Part shown: piece after piece, positions 6,648-15,130 of the stretch
How positions within the stretch are numbered: position 1 is the first letter of the stretch
Layout: each line of letters opens with the position of its first letter
Virus record (IMG/VR): IMGVR_UViG_3300033149_002972
Location: 1 to 24,681 of that record
DNA: 24,681 bases
Reading direction: 5' to 3' (one strand)
Source of the DNA: a virus
Made by a program: the position numbers and the translations under genes
Notes under the pieces: model-generated
The model's database searches: none
Told to the model about the DNA's origin: nothing
The model's input: the letters and a program-made list of their open reading frames with translations, nothing else

Positions 6648-8030
6648 TTAGAATACGCCCTTCACGCTGAGCATCCCGTCCACCCATTCGACGCCAGCGG
6701 GTGCGCCTGTTCCGTACGCAGCAAATGCAACGTCGAACGTGCGAGGCCCACTGGCCGGCAGCGAGTACCTAGCCCTAAAGGTGATCGTCTTTTCGTACGC
6801 GTTCGGGCGCGCGCCGACAGGCGGGTTGGTCACGTTCGTGTTCGTGCTTGCCAGGTAGATTTCACTCGTCTTAATCACGGTCCCCCCTGCTGTCTGATCC
6901 TGGAACTCAATCTCGAACGTCGTGAGTACGTCATTGATGTTCCGAACCGATGCGGTGAACTCCAACTCAACATCTCCAGCAAACTTCGGGTCGTTTGGAG
7001 TGCCCAGGCTGATCGAGTGCTTGACCGTCATCGGAGCCGTGTTCTGGCTTCCCGATAGCCCGTCGACGCTGTTCGCAACGAAACCGTACTGACTGTCATG
7101 CATGCTGCGCCACTGCGACCCGCGGCGGAATCTAAGCAGCCCGGTCCCGAGGTTCGGGTACATGTCGCCATCTAGACCTGAGCTCGGGTCCGCGTCCTGA
7201 GGCACCATGCGGAACGCCGCCCGGACAGGTGTCGTCGTATCGCCCTCTGCAACTACGCCATAGGCATCGATCGAGCGACCCCACACCCCGGCCGTGCTGT
7301 TGCCGAAGCCAAAAACGCCCACTTGGGTCTCGTCCGTTGGGCTTCCGCCTGCGAAAGAGTTAGTTCCGGCGACGCCACGGCCTCCCACGCTCCGGGTGTC
7401 GCCCCATACGCCAAAGCTTCCAACTGCGACGGCGGCCTGGCCATACACCCCTGCGAAGGTGGCCGCGTCGGTCTTGCCGTGCACGCCGTGGTTACCCGTG
7501 GACTCGGCATCGACTGCCGCAGCCGTGGTCGAGTCGGCGTCAATGCATACGCCGCCAGCCTGTGCATCCGCATTGATGCACGCTCCCGAGCCTGCGTTGA
7601 CCGCGTTCACGGTATCCGAAGCTCCGTTGTTCGTCGCTGTGATCGCGGAGTGATTCGCGGCAATGACAGCCATCGCCTGTGGCGTTGCGTGGTTCGATGA
7701 GTCGATCGTTATGACCGGACCGACCGCGGCCACCGTCGCGCCGAGCGTCGAGTATGCGATTCGCACTCGGCCCGAACTGTCAGTCTCAACAACGTGGGCA
7801 TCTAGAGCCGCCAAATTCGAACCGAAGCTCAGCCACTCGACCCATGTCGAATACGCGTTGAATTCAAAGTTCGCATAGTCGGCTACGATCCCGGTCTCAG
7901 GTGTGAACCCAACGCCTGTATTCGTCGGTGCCTGAACCTTCGTGGGCGAGCCGGCCCAAACATCGGGCCCGGCTGGATAGTTTACAGTCTGCGCCCAGAT
8001 GGGCGGGTTTCCGGTTGGTCTGGTTGCCAT
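6648..8030 (-). CDS. Tail fibre / receptor-binding protein with beta-repeat region
   Basis: A 460-residue protein. The N-terminus (NPPIWAQTVNYPAGPDVW) and residues to ~75 look like the virion-attachment domain of phage appendages. Residues ~130-265 are repetitive, with glycine turns GVHG, GVYG, GVWG, GVFG and GVWG, expected to form a beta-helix or trimeric fibre shaft. Residues ~300-460 form a globular beta-rich tip (for example FEIEFQDQTAGGTVIKTSEI) that could bind the receptor. No chaperone or lyase motif is seen. It follows the last baseplate gene, the usual place for a fibre, and has the best ribosome binding site in the area. The role is inferred from architecture and position. Confidence 0.75.
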   Translation of the reverse strand: MATRPTGNPPIWAQTVNYPAGPDVWAGSPTKVQAPTNTGVGFTPETGIVADYANFEFNAYSTWVEWLSFGSNLAALDAHVVETDSSGRVRIAYSTLGATVAAVGPVITIDSSNHATPQAMAVIAANHSAITATNNGASDTVNAVNAGSGACINADAQAGGVCIDADSTTAAAVDAESTGNHGVHGKTDAATFAGVYGQAAVAVGSFGVWGDTRSVGGRGVAGTNSFAGGSPTDETQVGVFGFGNSTAGVWGRSIDAYGVVAEGDTTTPVRAAFRMVPQDADPSSGLDGDMYPNLGTGLLRFRRGSQWRSMHDSQYGFVANSVDGLSGSQNTAPMTVKHSISLGTPNDPKFAGDVELEFTASVRNINDVLTTFEIEFQDQTAGGTVIKTSEIYLASTNTNVTNPPVGARPNAYEKTITFRARYSLPASGPRTFDVAFAAYGTGAPAGVEWVDGMLSVKGVF

Positions 8031-8037
8031 TGTATTT

Positions 8038-8042
8038 CTCCT
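8038..8042 (-). promoter_or_regulatory. Strong ribosome binding site of tail fibre gene
   Basis: On the minus strand AGGAG lies 7 bases before ATG 8030 and partly overlaps the TAG stop (8041-8043) of the preceding gene. It decides the start of the tail fibre gene and suggests high expression with translational coupling. Confidence 0.65.
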
Positions 8043-8730
8043 AGCAGGATTCTGTGGTCAGAACTCCGGACCAAAGCCCGGGATTCACGGTTGCGCCGCC
8101 GGACCATCCCCATTGCGCCGTGTTTGTCGTTGCGCCGCCTGACCATCCCCAAAGATTGTCACCGGGCGGGACGATGACGAAGAACCCGAGCACACCGGCA
8201 TAGATGGCGCGGCACAAGAGCCGGAACAGAACTGCGAACTCGGGACCGGTCAGGCTTGCGGGAATGTCGAGTTGGAACGAATAGGGTGGGAGCGCCGTGT
8301 ACAGAATTGGGCCGCCGCCGGCCCCGATGAAGGTGCGCACCATCGAGAGAATCTGGTTCACGCTTCCCGTCCAGTCCCCGTCCGTCTGCCCCATCAGGAT
8401 CGTCGCCTGCATCTTGAGCAGTTTCCGATAGAACTCGTCGTCCGTGAAACCCGAGCGCGGCAGGTCGATCACTGCCCCGATGACGTCCAGTTGCACGCCT
8501 ACGGCGGTGTCCAGGTTGAACGCGTCCGCGACATCTTCGGCCACGTCATCGAAGTCGCCAAACGGCTGCGCGACGATGCACATGAAGTCGCGGAAGTTTC
8601 GATTCCCGACCGTCGAATCCATCTGAGACAGGATTCGCGTCTGCACGAAGGCGCAGATTTCGCTGTCCCCATCGACGCCCCAGAAGGCATCGGGTAGCCC
8701 CCACGGTGAGTCTAGTCCCCATAGCGACAT
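8041..8730 (-). CDS. Baseplate protein, DUF2612 / tail protein I-like
   Basis: A 229-residue protein. Its core (VGVQLDVIGAVIDLPRSGF, then DDEFYRKLLKMQATI, residues ~77-110) matches the DUF2612-type baseplate family, in the position of Mu gp48/P2 gpI. It links the J-like wedge protein to the tail fibre. Both ends are Trp/Gly-rich: the start has LWGLDSPWGLPDAFWGVDG, and the C-terminus carries a duplicated WGWSGGAT (194-201 and 207-214). ATG 8730 overlaps the previous stop as TAATG. Neighbours on both sides agree with the assignment. Confidence 0.8.
   Translation of the reverse strand: MSLWGLDSPWGLPDAFWGVDGDSEICAFVQTRILSQMDSTVGNRNFRDFMCIVAQPFGDFDDVAEDVADAFNLDTAVGVQLDVIGAVIDLPRSGFTDDEFYRKLLKMQATILMGQTDGDWTGSVNQILSMVRTFIGAGGGPILYTALPPYSFQLDIPASLTGPEFAVLFRLLCRAIYAGVLGFFVIVPPGDNLWGWSGGATTNTAQWGWSGGATVNPGLWSGVLTTESC
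8090..8151 (-). repeat. 23-bp direct repeat encoding WGWSGGAT motif
   Basis: Two 23-bp copies (8090-8112 and 8129-8151) differ by one base and are 39 bp (13 codons) apart, so the repeat is in frame. It encodes the duplicated WGWSGGAT at the C-terminus of the DUF2612-like baseplate protein. The near-identical DNA points to a recent duplication. Confidence 0.7.
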
Positions 8731-10043
8731 TAGTATTGAACCCCGTCGATCTCGATGCGGATGTTTCCGGTGTCATAGTCCGGCTTTTGCCGGATGGTGA
8801 TGGGCGCGGTGAGCGACGCGATAGGGAAGGCCGGCTGCGTCAGGCTCACGCCCACGACGGCCGTAGCGACTCCGCTTACTTCGCCATCGAGAATCAGGCT
8901 CTGGATTACGCCGGACGTGTCCAGCGCCCGAGCGTCGCGGCCCAGCGATACGAACGATCCGGTGAGAGATTCCGCAGTAGTGGTGCGAATCAGGTCGGCC
9001 ATCTGCTGTGGGTCTTCTGGGACCACCGGCCCGTCGTCGTTGTTTGTGAACAGGGTCAGCGTGATATCAATGAAGATGTCCACCTGCTCCACGACGTCGA
9101 ACAGGATTGGCCCCTGAGCCTGCCCCTCGACATCGGTGACGCTGATGACGGACACCACGCCGTAATCGGTCCCATACGATTCGCCGCCGGCACCTGTGGC
9201 CGAGAAGATGGCGTCAGCGATGTCCTGCGCGAGCGGCTCGATGGGTCCTGCCACTTGCGGAACGGGCAGGGGCGGGTCGGTCTCCACGACCACATTGAAG
9301 GCCTTGAATGGGATTCCGTCCGAGTCAGTCGGGTTCACGGATGGGTTGTGGTAGGTGCGAACGTCCGTTACCTGGCCGTTCTCGGTGTCCACCTTCGAGA
9401 CGACGCCCGAGATGGCGAGAAGCGGACCGATGTTCTGCGAATAGAGCTCGTTCTGACGGCGGCGCCTAAAGTCCTCATCGCTCTCTTCGTTCTGCCCGAG
9501 CGTGGCATCGTCCGATGGGTTCGTGTACGCGGTGACGTTCGGGGTGACCGTGACGATCGACCAAGTGGTTCCCGAGTTGGCCTGAAGCGGTCCGGTGTCG
9601 ACGGCCTGCAAGGTGGCCGCGACAAGCTCCGGATAGGGTCCGCCCGTGTCTGAGTACGGGCCGCCGATGGCTTGCCATGTGGTCTGCGTTCCGACGTTCA
9701 GGACAAGTCCGCCGTTGGCAAAGGTGCCTGCGCCGCTGAAGGTTAGAAAGCCCTCCACGACGGACTGTGTGGCGCCCCTGCGCACGGAGCCAGTCAGCGC
9801 GGCGAGCGCGTTTAGGGCTACGCCTGCAGCACTGTTTGGGTCGAAGCGGCGATACACCGCAAGCAGTTCGGCCTGGTTGAGCGCAGAAATCTCCGCGGTG
9901 ATGTTCAACCATTGACCCATCAGCGAACTGATGCTGACGTTTGTGTTGGTCCCGAAAGTGGCCTGCACCTGATTGGCAAGGCCGTCGAAGATCTCCGACT
10001 GGGTTTCGGTGCTGAGACCTGCTGCTGTGAGTGCGAACGTCAT
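8730..10043 (-). CDS. Baseplate J-like wedge protein (Mu gp47 type)
   Basis: A 437-residue wedge protein that forms the peripheral baseplate ring and transmits fibre binding to the sheath. Features of the family are the start (LSTETQSEIFDGLANQVQA), a long N-terminal helix region with NITAEISALNQAELLAVY (residues ~48-65), the segment GAATQSVVEGFLTFSGAGTF-like beta entry near 95, the conserved ESDEDFRRRRQNEL (~187-200), and a C-terminal region ending VSLTQPAFPIASLTAPITI. Length is normal. The gene is preceded by the gp25-like gene and followed by the DUF2612-like gene, the standard order of contractile-tail baseplates. Confidence 0.9.
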   Translation of the reverse strand: MTFALTAAGLSTETQSEIFDGLANQVQATFGTNTNVSISSLMGQWLNITAEISALNQAELLAVYRRFDPNSAAGVALNALAALTGSVRRGATQSVVEGFLTFSGAGTFANGGLVLNVGTQTTWQAIGGPYSDTGGPYPELVAATLQAVDTGPLQANSGTTWSIVTVTPNVTAYTNPSDDATLGQNEESDEDFRRRRQNELYSQNIGPLLAISGVVSKVDTENGQVTDVRTYHNPSVNPTDSDGIPFKAFNVVVETDPPLPVPQVAGPIEPLAQDIADAIFSATGAGGESYGTDYGVVSVISVTDVEGQAQGPILFDVVEQVDIFIDITLTLFTNNDDGPVVPEDPQQMADLIRTTTAESLTGSFVSLGRDARALDTSGVIQSLILDGEVSGVATAVVGVSLTQPAFPIASLTAPITIRQKPDYDTGNIRIEIDGVQY

Positions 10044-10046
10044 TGT

Positions 10047-10418
10047 CTAGGTCTCCGTGTCTTGGCCTGGTGTGATGCTAACCGAAAAGTCCACGTTGCC
10101 CTCGATGGTCTGCGCGTTTCCGGTGACGGTCAGAACGCGGGTGAGCGGGTCGAGTTGGACGGCGAGCTCTGCACCGGTAACGCCTGGCGTGTTCTCGACG
10201 GCATCGGTCAGGATGAACTGGACCGAATCGAGCGGGGTCGACTTCACAAAGATGATTTGGATGTACGGAACGACGGCAGACTGGTCGTAAACCGTCTCTC
10301 CCAAGAAGGTCTTGAGCCTCATCTCGATGTGCTGCTTGATCGCTTCTTGGCCCGTGATGAACACGAGTTCTCCGTTATTGAACACCATGTCGTTGTCGAC
10401 GTTTTGAAAGTCCGCCAT
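10047..10418 (-). CDS. Baseplate wedge protein, gp25-like (GPW_gp25)
   Basis: A 123-residue protein of the gpW/gp25 type, which connects the sheath's first ring to the wedge. The stretch GQEAIKQHIEMRLKTFLGET (residues ~23-42) with following YDQSAVVPY is the typical helix plus EPR-like loop region, and the C-terminal half is a beta sheet with LDPLTRVLTVTGNAQT. It starts at ATG 10418 in a TAATG overlap with the spike gene and precedes the J-like gene by 3 bases. Despite old names for this family there is no sign of lysozyme activity. Confidence 0.85.
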   Translation of the reverse strand: MADFQNVDNDMVFNNGELVFITGQEAIKQHIEMRLKTFLGETVYDQSAVVPYIQIIFVKSTPLDSVQFILTDAVENTPGVTGAELAVQLDPLTRVLTVTGNAQTIEGNVDFSVSITPGQDTET

Positions 10419-11131
10419 TACTCAGCCTGCACTTTCGCTGATGCAGTCGTGATAACTCCGAAGCCTTCGGGCGGAGGAACGACGACGCCCAGGCTGCTCA
10501 GGGCAGAATTCACCGCTAGGATCCACTCAATCATGGAGTCTACTGCTCCCACCGCATCGGTTTCCCTGGCAACCCCTAGCGACGCCAAGCGCCCAAGTTT
10601 CACACCATCGATCTCGGGCCCTTCCAACACGGCTGCGGTCTGGTCAGTGGGCGGGGCGATGGGGTTCGTGTCCGGGTGTAGCCCCGGGTGGAACACTGCG
10701 TCTCCGCGGTTGTGCGTCCAGTTGTCGATAGGGTCGACGGGAATCCCGAGCTTGCGCCACTCCGCGAGGCTTCGATCTTGGATGATGAGTTCGCCTGTGT
10801 CGCCAATATTCAGGGGCAGCGTCAGGTAGGCCGCGTTCGTGCGCCTCCACGAGACCGGGACGTTTGTCAGCAGGACGGGCGGCTGCGTGATAGTCGAGCC
10901 CGCGCCTTGAGCCTTGGCCGGGTTGCGCGTCACCGTCAACTGCTGGACGAGAACCGAGCACAACTGCGTCGCCGCGTCATACCCGAGCGGCTGAGCGTCG
11001 CTTGGGGCGATGGCTCCGACCGTCGATGTCCGCATGGTCACACGCAAATTGCGTCCGATCGCCTGGAACAAGTCCGCCAATTGCGGGTTCTGCCGCAGGT
11101 CGTAGACTCCGGTTCGCTGTTCGTTGCCCAT
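10418..11131 (-). CDS. Baseplate central spike (Gp138/Mu gp45-like)
   Basis: A 237-residue protein with the Gp138 N-terminal-type layout. A helical start (LADLFQAIGRNLRVTMRTST) is followed by an OB-fold-like domain (QLCSVLVQQLTVTRN; PPVLLTNVPVSWRR) with the diagnostic LNIGDTGELIIQDRSLAEW (~111-130). The C-terminal part carries a short beta region and a proline-rich end (VVVPPPEGFGVIT). It forms the trimeric tip that pierces the outer membrane on contraction. No fused lysozyme and no obvious HxH iron-binding apex are visible, so the tip may be simpler than in P2 or phi92. Its position between hub and gp25-like genes is standard. Confidence 0.82.
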   Translation of the reverse strand: MGNEQRTGVYDLRQNPQLADLFQAIGRNLRVTMRTSTVGAIAPSDAQPLGYDAATQLCSVLVQQLTVTRNPAKAQGAGSTITQPPVLLTNVPVSWRRTNAAYLTLPLNIGDTGELIIQDRSLAEWRKLGIPVDPIDNWTHNRGDAVFHPGLHPDTNPIAPPTDQTAAVLEGPEIDGVKLGRLASLGVARETDAVGAVDSMIEWILAVNSALSSLGVVVPPPEGFGVITTASAKVQAE

Positions 11132-12057
11132 TAGATCACGCTTAGTGGCCTCGCCACGCCTGACATGAGGTTATCGCTTCGGGTGTTGCCGTCAAACCGG
11201 ACGGATTCAACGCGCATGACCGGCTGACCCGCGGGCTTGCCGAAGCGGTCTTGGATGGTGACGGGTACGCCCGGCATGATGGATGGATTGGCGAGAGAGT
11301 CGAAGCTCACGGAGCCGTTGTCTTCCTCGGTGAAGCTTAGGAGGCCCGTACTTGGGCTCACGAGCTCTGGAAGAGTACCGGCGGCGATGCTGAGTTGCCC
11401 GCGGCTGTATACGACGATTAGACCGTTTGGCCCGTAGCCCCACGAGTACCCATCGCCCAAGCCCGAAACGATGTCGTCAAAGGTCTCCTTGGCGGACTGT
11501 CCGGATGGGTCGAAGCCGCCGATGGTCCGAAGTCCGTTTGGCGATGTTGTCACCGCGGCCGTCACCTGCTCGACATCGAGGAACCGAGGGGGGCTGAAGC
11601 GGGACGCGAGCAGCGATAGTAGGTCCGTGACCAAGACCTGGGCCATCTGGGTCGGTAGAGTCTGAGCGTCGCGATTCGACTGCAACCCGTCGCCAAACTC
11701 GATTTGTGTCACGACGTCCGGGTCTTCGTACAGCTTGGCCTGGAGTTTCCAAATCTGCGCCTTCATCATCGAGAAGGTCAGGGCGTCCCAGCCGATCGAC
11801 ACTTCGACATTGCCGATTGCCGAGAACCCCTGTGAGGCCTTGACGATGCTCTGGATAATGCCCTGCTGCGCCTTGCCTAGATTGTAGATTCGCAGCGTGC
11901 CCTGGTCCGCCTGCGTCGATAGCTGCCGCTCGATGTTCCACTCCATGTAAAGCCCCGTCCCGTCCGAGTTCTCCACGTCGAAGCTAATCGCCCCGGAGAA
12001 ATCGCTCACCGTCACCTTCGCGGCAATGTTCAGGTAGAAGGGAAACACGGTGGGCAT
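11131..12057 (-). CDS. Baseplate hub protein (gp27/gp44-like)
   Basis: A 308-residue hub protein that adapts the sixfold tube to the threefold spike. The N-terminus is beta-rich (FYLNIAAKVTVSDFSGAISF). Conserved-looking features are the tube-like segment WNIERQLSTQADQGTLRIYN (~39-58), the SIGWDALTFSMMKAQIWKL strand-turn (~87-105) and the C-terminal SFTEEDNGSVSFDSLANPSI. The family is divergent, so the call rests largely on the order plug-hub-spike and on size, which match simple contractile tails such as those of Mu and Pam3. ATG 12057 lies 3 bases after the plug gene stop. Confidence 0.78.
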   Translation of the reverse strand: MPTVFPFYLNIAAKVTVSDFSGAISFDVENSDGTGLYMEWNIERQLSTQADQGTLRIYNLGKAQQGIIQSIVKASQGFSAIGNVEVSIGWDALTFSMMKAQIWKLQAKLYEDPDVVTQIEFGDGLQSNRDAQTLPTQMAQVLVTDLLSLLASRFSPPRFLDVEQVTAAVTTSPNGLRTIGGFDPSGQSAKETFDDIVSGLGDGYSWGYGPNGLIVVYSRGQLSIAAGTLPELVSPSTGLLSFTEEDNGSVSFDSLANPSIMPGVPVTIQDRFGKPAGQPVMRVESVRFDGNTRSDNLMSGVARPLSVI

Positions 12058-12060
12058 GGC

Positions 12061-12444
12061 TTAGCTTTCGTCCGCGTAAACGTGGTCGCTGCTCACATAT
12101 CGAAGTTGGTGGGTGTCGTTCTGAAACGAGTTGACCGTGGGGTCAAAGCCCGGCGAGTCGCCCTCGGCGCGTAGGTCTTCACAATACAGAATCCCGGGCG
12201 GAATCACCGTGATGCCAAGGCTGCGATAGGGGAAGAACAGGTCCAGGCCGACAGCCAAGCCAAGGCCCGCGACCACCGGCTCAAAGTTCACCGTCGTGAT
12301 ATCGAAGAACCACGAGTTGTCGGGCTTGTTCGTGTAGAAGCGGAGCCCCACCTGGACGCCCTCAAGGAAGACCGTGTAAGCGAAGTTGGACGAGAACCCG
12401 ACTTCAGGGTCTCCCGTCTGTACTGGCAGATCGACAATGCTCAT
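12061..12444 (-). CDS. Baseplate plug protein (Pam3 gp18-like)
   Basis: A 127-residue protein resembling the plug proteins of Pam3-type baseplates: an N-terminal beta region (FAYTVFLEGVQVGLRFYTNK), then NSWFFDITTVNFEPVVAGLG and the closing pattern LFFPYRSLGITVIPPGILYC (~89-108). Such proteins sit in the tube-hub channel and hold the tape measure C-terminus. It overlaps the Dit-like gene by ATGA (12441-12444) and precedes the hub gene. Family similarity is judged from pattern and position. Confidence 0.7.
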   Translation of the reverse strand: MSIVDLPVQTGDPEVGFSSNFAYTVFLEGVQVGLRFYTNKPDNSWFFDITTVNFEPVVAGLGLAVGLDLFFPYRSLGITVIPPGILYCEDLRAEGDSPGFDPTVNSFQNDTHQLRYVSSDHVYADES

Positions 12445-13106
12445 CGCGGGGCCGCTCCGATTACGCCTGGCGTGGCGGGGTTTGAGTTAGCGGGGGCTCC
12501 GGACACATTGCCGCCGCCCGTCTGCGTTCCATTGCCTGGCAACTGCGCATCGTAGTCAGGCTGCGCCGTGCTTTGACCTGGGCTCAGGATGCGCGCCTCG
12601 ACGCATGTGATTGTGACCTCGGTGTTTGGGCCCAAGTCTGGTGACCACGGGCGCGAGATGCTCTCGATGAAGCATTGAGCCATCGAGAACCGAGGCGTGA
12701 CCACGGACACCGGCTCCATCCGGTTCGCGATGGTCTCTAGGTTTTTGATGCGAACGAGGTCGAAGCGCACGAACGCGCCGCCGGCTGTCGCTGGAGTGGG
12801 TACGGGCTGCGCAATCTGAAGCGTCGAGGCCATCACCCCGGTGATTGAGATGCGCTGGAGCTCTCGATGGACGTTGCTTGTCGCGTTCGAGAAGTCCTGC
12901 AGGCTGTTCTGGGTCACCGTGTAGTTCAGCGAGATGTCTTCGCTGTCGATCAAGTCCATCGTCACTCGCAGGGGAGTGATGCCTGGGATCAAGTCGATGA
13001 GCGGCTCGATGGGCACTTGGAAGCCGGTCGCTTTGGACAGCCGGTAGATGCTGGCCGTCTGGACCATTTTGATACCCGATAGGGCGAGTGGAATTCCTGT
13101 TCCCAT
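12441..13106 (-). CDS. Dit-like baseplate/tail protein
   Basis: A 221-residue protein placed between tape measure and plug. It has a beta-rich body with VTMDLIDSEDISLNYTVTQN (~48-67) and NVHRELQRISITGVMA (~78-93), the latter typical of Dit-like N-terminal domains that cut across tail tube-like folds, then QCFIESISRPWSPDLGPNTEV (~144-163). The last ~45 residues are Gly/Asn/Pro-rich and probably disordered (NGTQTGGGNVSGAPANSNP). It likely forms the first ring beneath the tube. The start is coupled to the tape measure stop as TAATG. Confidence 0.7.
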   Translation of the reverse strand: MGTGIPLALSGIKMVQTASIYRLSKATGFQVPIEPLIDLIPGITPLRVTMDLIDSEDISLNYTVTQNSLQDFSNATSNVHRELQRISITGVMASTLQIAQPVPTPATAGGAFVRFDLVRIKNLETIANRMEPVSVVTPRFSMAQCFIESISRPWSPDLGPNTEVTITCVEARILSPGQSTAQPDYDAQLPGNGTQTGGGNVSGAPANSNPATPGVIGAAPR

Positions 13107-14845
13107 TATCTGATCACCGATTGAGGAATGGATTGCGCAGCGCGGGCGACGCCCTTTTCAAACTCGCCGCGAATGGCCTTGGCTGATTCTCGGCCCGATG
13201 CCATCGGGTCGCCGCCGCGGAAGTTCTGCGTGATCTGGAAGTTGAAGAAGTCGATGGCGACCGTGGGCTTGATTGCCTTCGAACTCGGCGTCTTGCGCGA
13301 GAGCTGCTGAATCACCTGCTTGAGTTGCTTTGGGTCCGCCGTTCCGGTGCGGATCGCTATCAGCGACTCTGCCAGCGTCACATCGCTCTCAGGCTCTTTG
13401 GCTGCTGCGGCTGACTTGCCCCTGCCGCGACCGCCTCCGCCCCGCTTGGGGCGCTCCAGGGCCTTCTCTTCGGTGGTCTTACCGAGGATGACATCGCTCA
13501 CCATCTTGTCAGCGCGTCGACCGGTTACCCCACGCTCGGCAAGTTGCTCCCGAACGCGCGCGCCGGCCCGCTGACGCTCCGCGAATGACCGCTGGAAAGT
13601 GCCGCTTCGGTCTTCTGCGGCCTTTCTCACTTCTGCGCGCTGGCGATTGTTCTCCTCGATGAACTTGTTTGTGCGCTCGACGCCTGCCGTTGCCGCATCC
13701 GTGGCCTCTCCGAGTTCCTTGCGTCGGTTCCGAAGCCGCGCTGCGCGCTCCTCGGTCTCGGAGAGTTCGTCGTTCATGTCTCCAAACTGGCTGACAAGCC
13801 CTGCGACCACAGAAATCAGGCCGCCGATCGCTAGGCCAATCGCGCTGACTGGTCCAAGCGCGCCGGCCATCGCCAACTTGAACGCAACGACCGCCGTAGT
13901 CGCAAGACCCATCGCGGGGCCTACGCCTCCCATGATTTCGATGAAGCCCTTGATCGCGTCCACAACGAATCCGATCCCGGACACGAAGGCCTTGAGGATC
14001 GGGATGGCTCCCTTGATGAAGCCCTTGATGTCCTCGGCAATGACGCCCTTGTTTGCGACGGCCCAGTCTTTGAACCCGTCAATCATCTCCTTGATGAGCG
14101 GTGCGAGGTCCGTAGCGATGTCGCTTGCGAACCCGCCGAAGGTCGCCTTGAGCCGAGTGATTGAATCCTGAAACTCGGCCGCCTGCTCTAGCGCGGGTCC
14201 GCCGATGACTGCGCCAAGGGACTCGGCCTCATCGCCTAGGGCCTTGATGCCCGCGGACCCCTCGGCAAGAAGGGTCGCCATCTTGGGGCCGGCGCGTGAG
14301 CCAAAGATAAGCGAAGACGCTGCGGTCTTCTCTTGCTCCGTGCCCAGCCGGTTCATCGCGTCCGAAAAGACGCCGAGCTGTTTCTCGAATGGCAGGTCTT
14401 GGACGTCCTCAAGGCGAAGCCCGAGCAGTTCCAGGCCCTCGACAAGCGGTCCGGTGCCCTTGGTCTTGGCATCGTTGAGACCGCGAGCGACGGTGCGCGA
14501 TGCGACCTCGATCTGCTTGATGTTCGTGCCCGAGATTTGCGCCGCGAATGCGAGCTTCTGATACTCGTCTGTCCCGAGGCCTGCGACCTTGGCGGACTTG
14601 ATAATCTCGTCGTTGGCAGACGTTACGCTGTCAACCGCTTTGAAGATGCCGACCGCTGCCGCGACTGCTGCCGCTCCGACCGCTGCGAAAGCCTTAGCGC
14701 CCGCAACTCCGAACTCACGGAGGGATGTGCTGCCTTCCTCGCCAACTTCCTCGGCCGCATCGGCTACGCCCGAAAGCTCCTTCTCGGCCTCGGTTGCGCC
14801 AGTGACATTGACACCCAGCGAAATCAGAAGTTCTGCGATCGTCAT
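13106..14845 (-). CDS. Tape measure protein
   Basis: A 579-residue protein that sets tail length and passes into the host at infection. It is rich in Ala/Gly and helical. Visible parts are a hydrophobic stretch at ~48-70 (AGAKAFAAVGAAAVAAAVGIF), a TMP core (DEIIKSAKVAGLGTDEYQKL, ~79-98), a large hydrophobic region ~278-354 that could span membranes, a charged coiled coil ~357-440, and a basic Gly/Arg tract near 475. At about 0.15 nm per residue it predicts a tail of roughly 85-90 nm, short for a myovirus. It follows the chaperone pair, as normal, with GAGGGG upstream of ATG 14845 as a ribosome binding site. Confidence 0.9.
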   Translation of the reverse strand: MTIAELLISLGVNVTGATEAEKELSGVADAAEEVGEEGSTSLREFGVAGAKAFAAVGAAAVAAAVGIFKAVDSVTSANDEIIKSAKVAGLGTDEYQKLAFAAQISGTNIKQIEVASRTVARGLNDAKTKGTGPLVEGLELLGLRLEDVQDLPFEKQLGVFSDAMNRLGTEQEKTAASSLIFGSRAGPKMATLLAEGSAGIKALGDEAESLGAVIGGPALEQAAEFQDSITRLKATFGGFASDIATDLAPLIKEMIDGFKDWAVANKGVIAEDIKGFIKGAIPILKAFVSGIGFVVDAIKGFIEIMGGVGPAMGLATTAVVAFKLAMAGALGPVSAIGLAIGGLISVVAGLVSQFGDMNDELSETEERAARLRNRRKELGEATDAATAGVERTNKFIEENNRQRAEVRKAAEDRSGTFQRSFAERQRAGARVREQLAERGVTGRRADKMVSDVILGKTTEEKALERPKRGGGGRGRGKSAAAAKEPESDVTLAESLIAIRTGTADPKQLKQVIQQLSRKTPSSKAIKPTVAIDFFNFQITQNFRGGDPMASGRESAKAIRGEFEKGVARAAQSIPQSVIR

Positions 14846-14863
14846 GGCTCGCCCCTCAGACGG

Positions 14864-15130
14864 CTAGTAGCCGCCGACCTTTCTCTGGTGCTCCGCATTG
14901 TGCATCTCGGCATGCTTCCACGAGTCGTGAACGTCGTTGAGTTCCACAAGGTCCATGAACTGGTCGAGTGGAATCTCGGTGCAGAGCTTGTGATAGAGCA
15001 TTCCGTCGATGCCCCGGCCGTTCTCGCACACGCGATAGACTAGCCAATGGACATTCTTCGGGGAGATGCCTCGGCGCGGTCCGCTTGCCCGCTCGAAAGG
15101 GGTCCACTCCTTGAGTGGCTCCCGAACTAG
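14864..15130 (-). CDS. Tail assembly chaperone, frameshifted C-terminal part (T-like)
   Basis: This frame encodes 88 residues (from LVREPLKEWTPF to EHQRKVGGY) in the -1 frame relative to the upstream chaperone. It has no convincing start of its own; the only in-frame candidate, GTG 15160, lies inside the previous gene without a ribosome binding site. Content is protein-like (NVHWLVYRVCENG; PLDQFMDLVELNDVHDSWKH). It lies between the chaperone and the tape measure gene, exactly where lambda-type G/GT pairs place the T part. A slippery GGGGCCC and hairpin support production as a 231-residue fusion, with the T part recruiting the tape measure protein. The continuous frame extends to 15160. Confidence 0.72.
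   Translation of the reverse strand, partial: LVREPLKEWTPFERASGPRRGISPKNVHWLVYRVCENGRGIDGMLYHKLCTEIPLDQFMDLVELNDVHDSWKHAEMHNAEHQRKVGGY
15100..15123 (-). promoter_or_regulatory. Frameshift-stimulating hairpin
   Basis: Minus-strand mRNA forms a perfect 6-bp stem CCACTC/GAGTGG (15104-15109 with 15113-15118) closed by a 3-base AAG loop. It can extend through a small internal loop by GGG/CCC (15121-15123 with 15100-15102). It begins 6 bases downstream of the GGGGCCC slippery candidate, the spacing typical of -1 frameshift stimulators. Confidence 0.6.

Noticed and set aside
8706-9653. Long plus-strand open frame (315 codons) opposite the J-like baseplate gene
   Set aside because: It is antisense to a well-recognised protein, Arg/Val-rich with no fold-like pattern, and explained by high GC at third positions.
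9912-10829. Plus-strand open frame opposite gp25-like and spike genes
   Set aside because: It spans several true genes on the other strand and has shadow-type composition.
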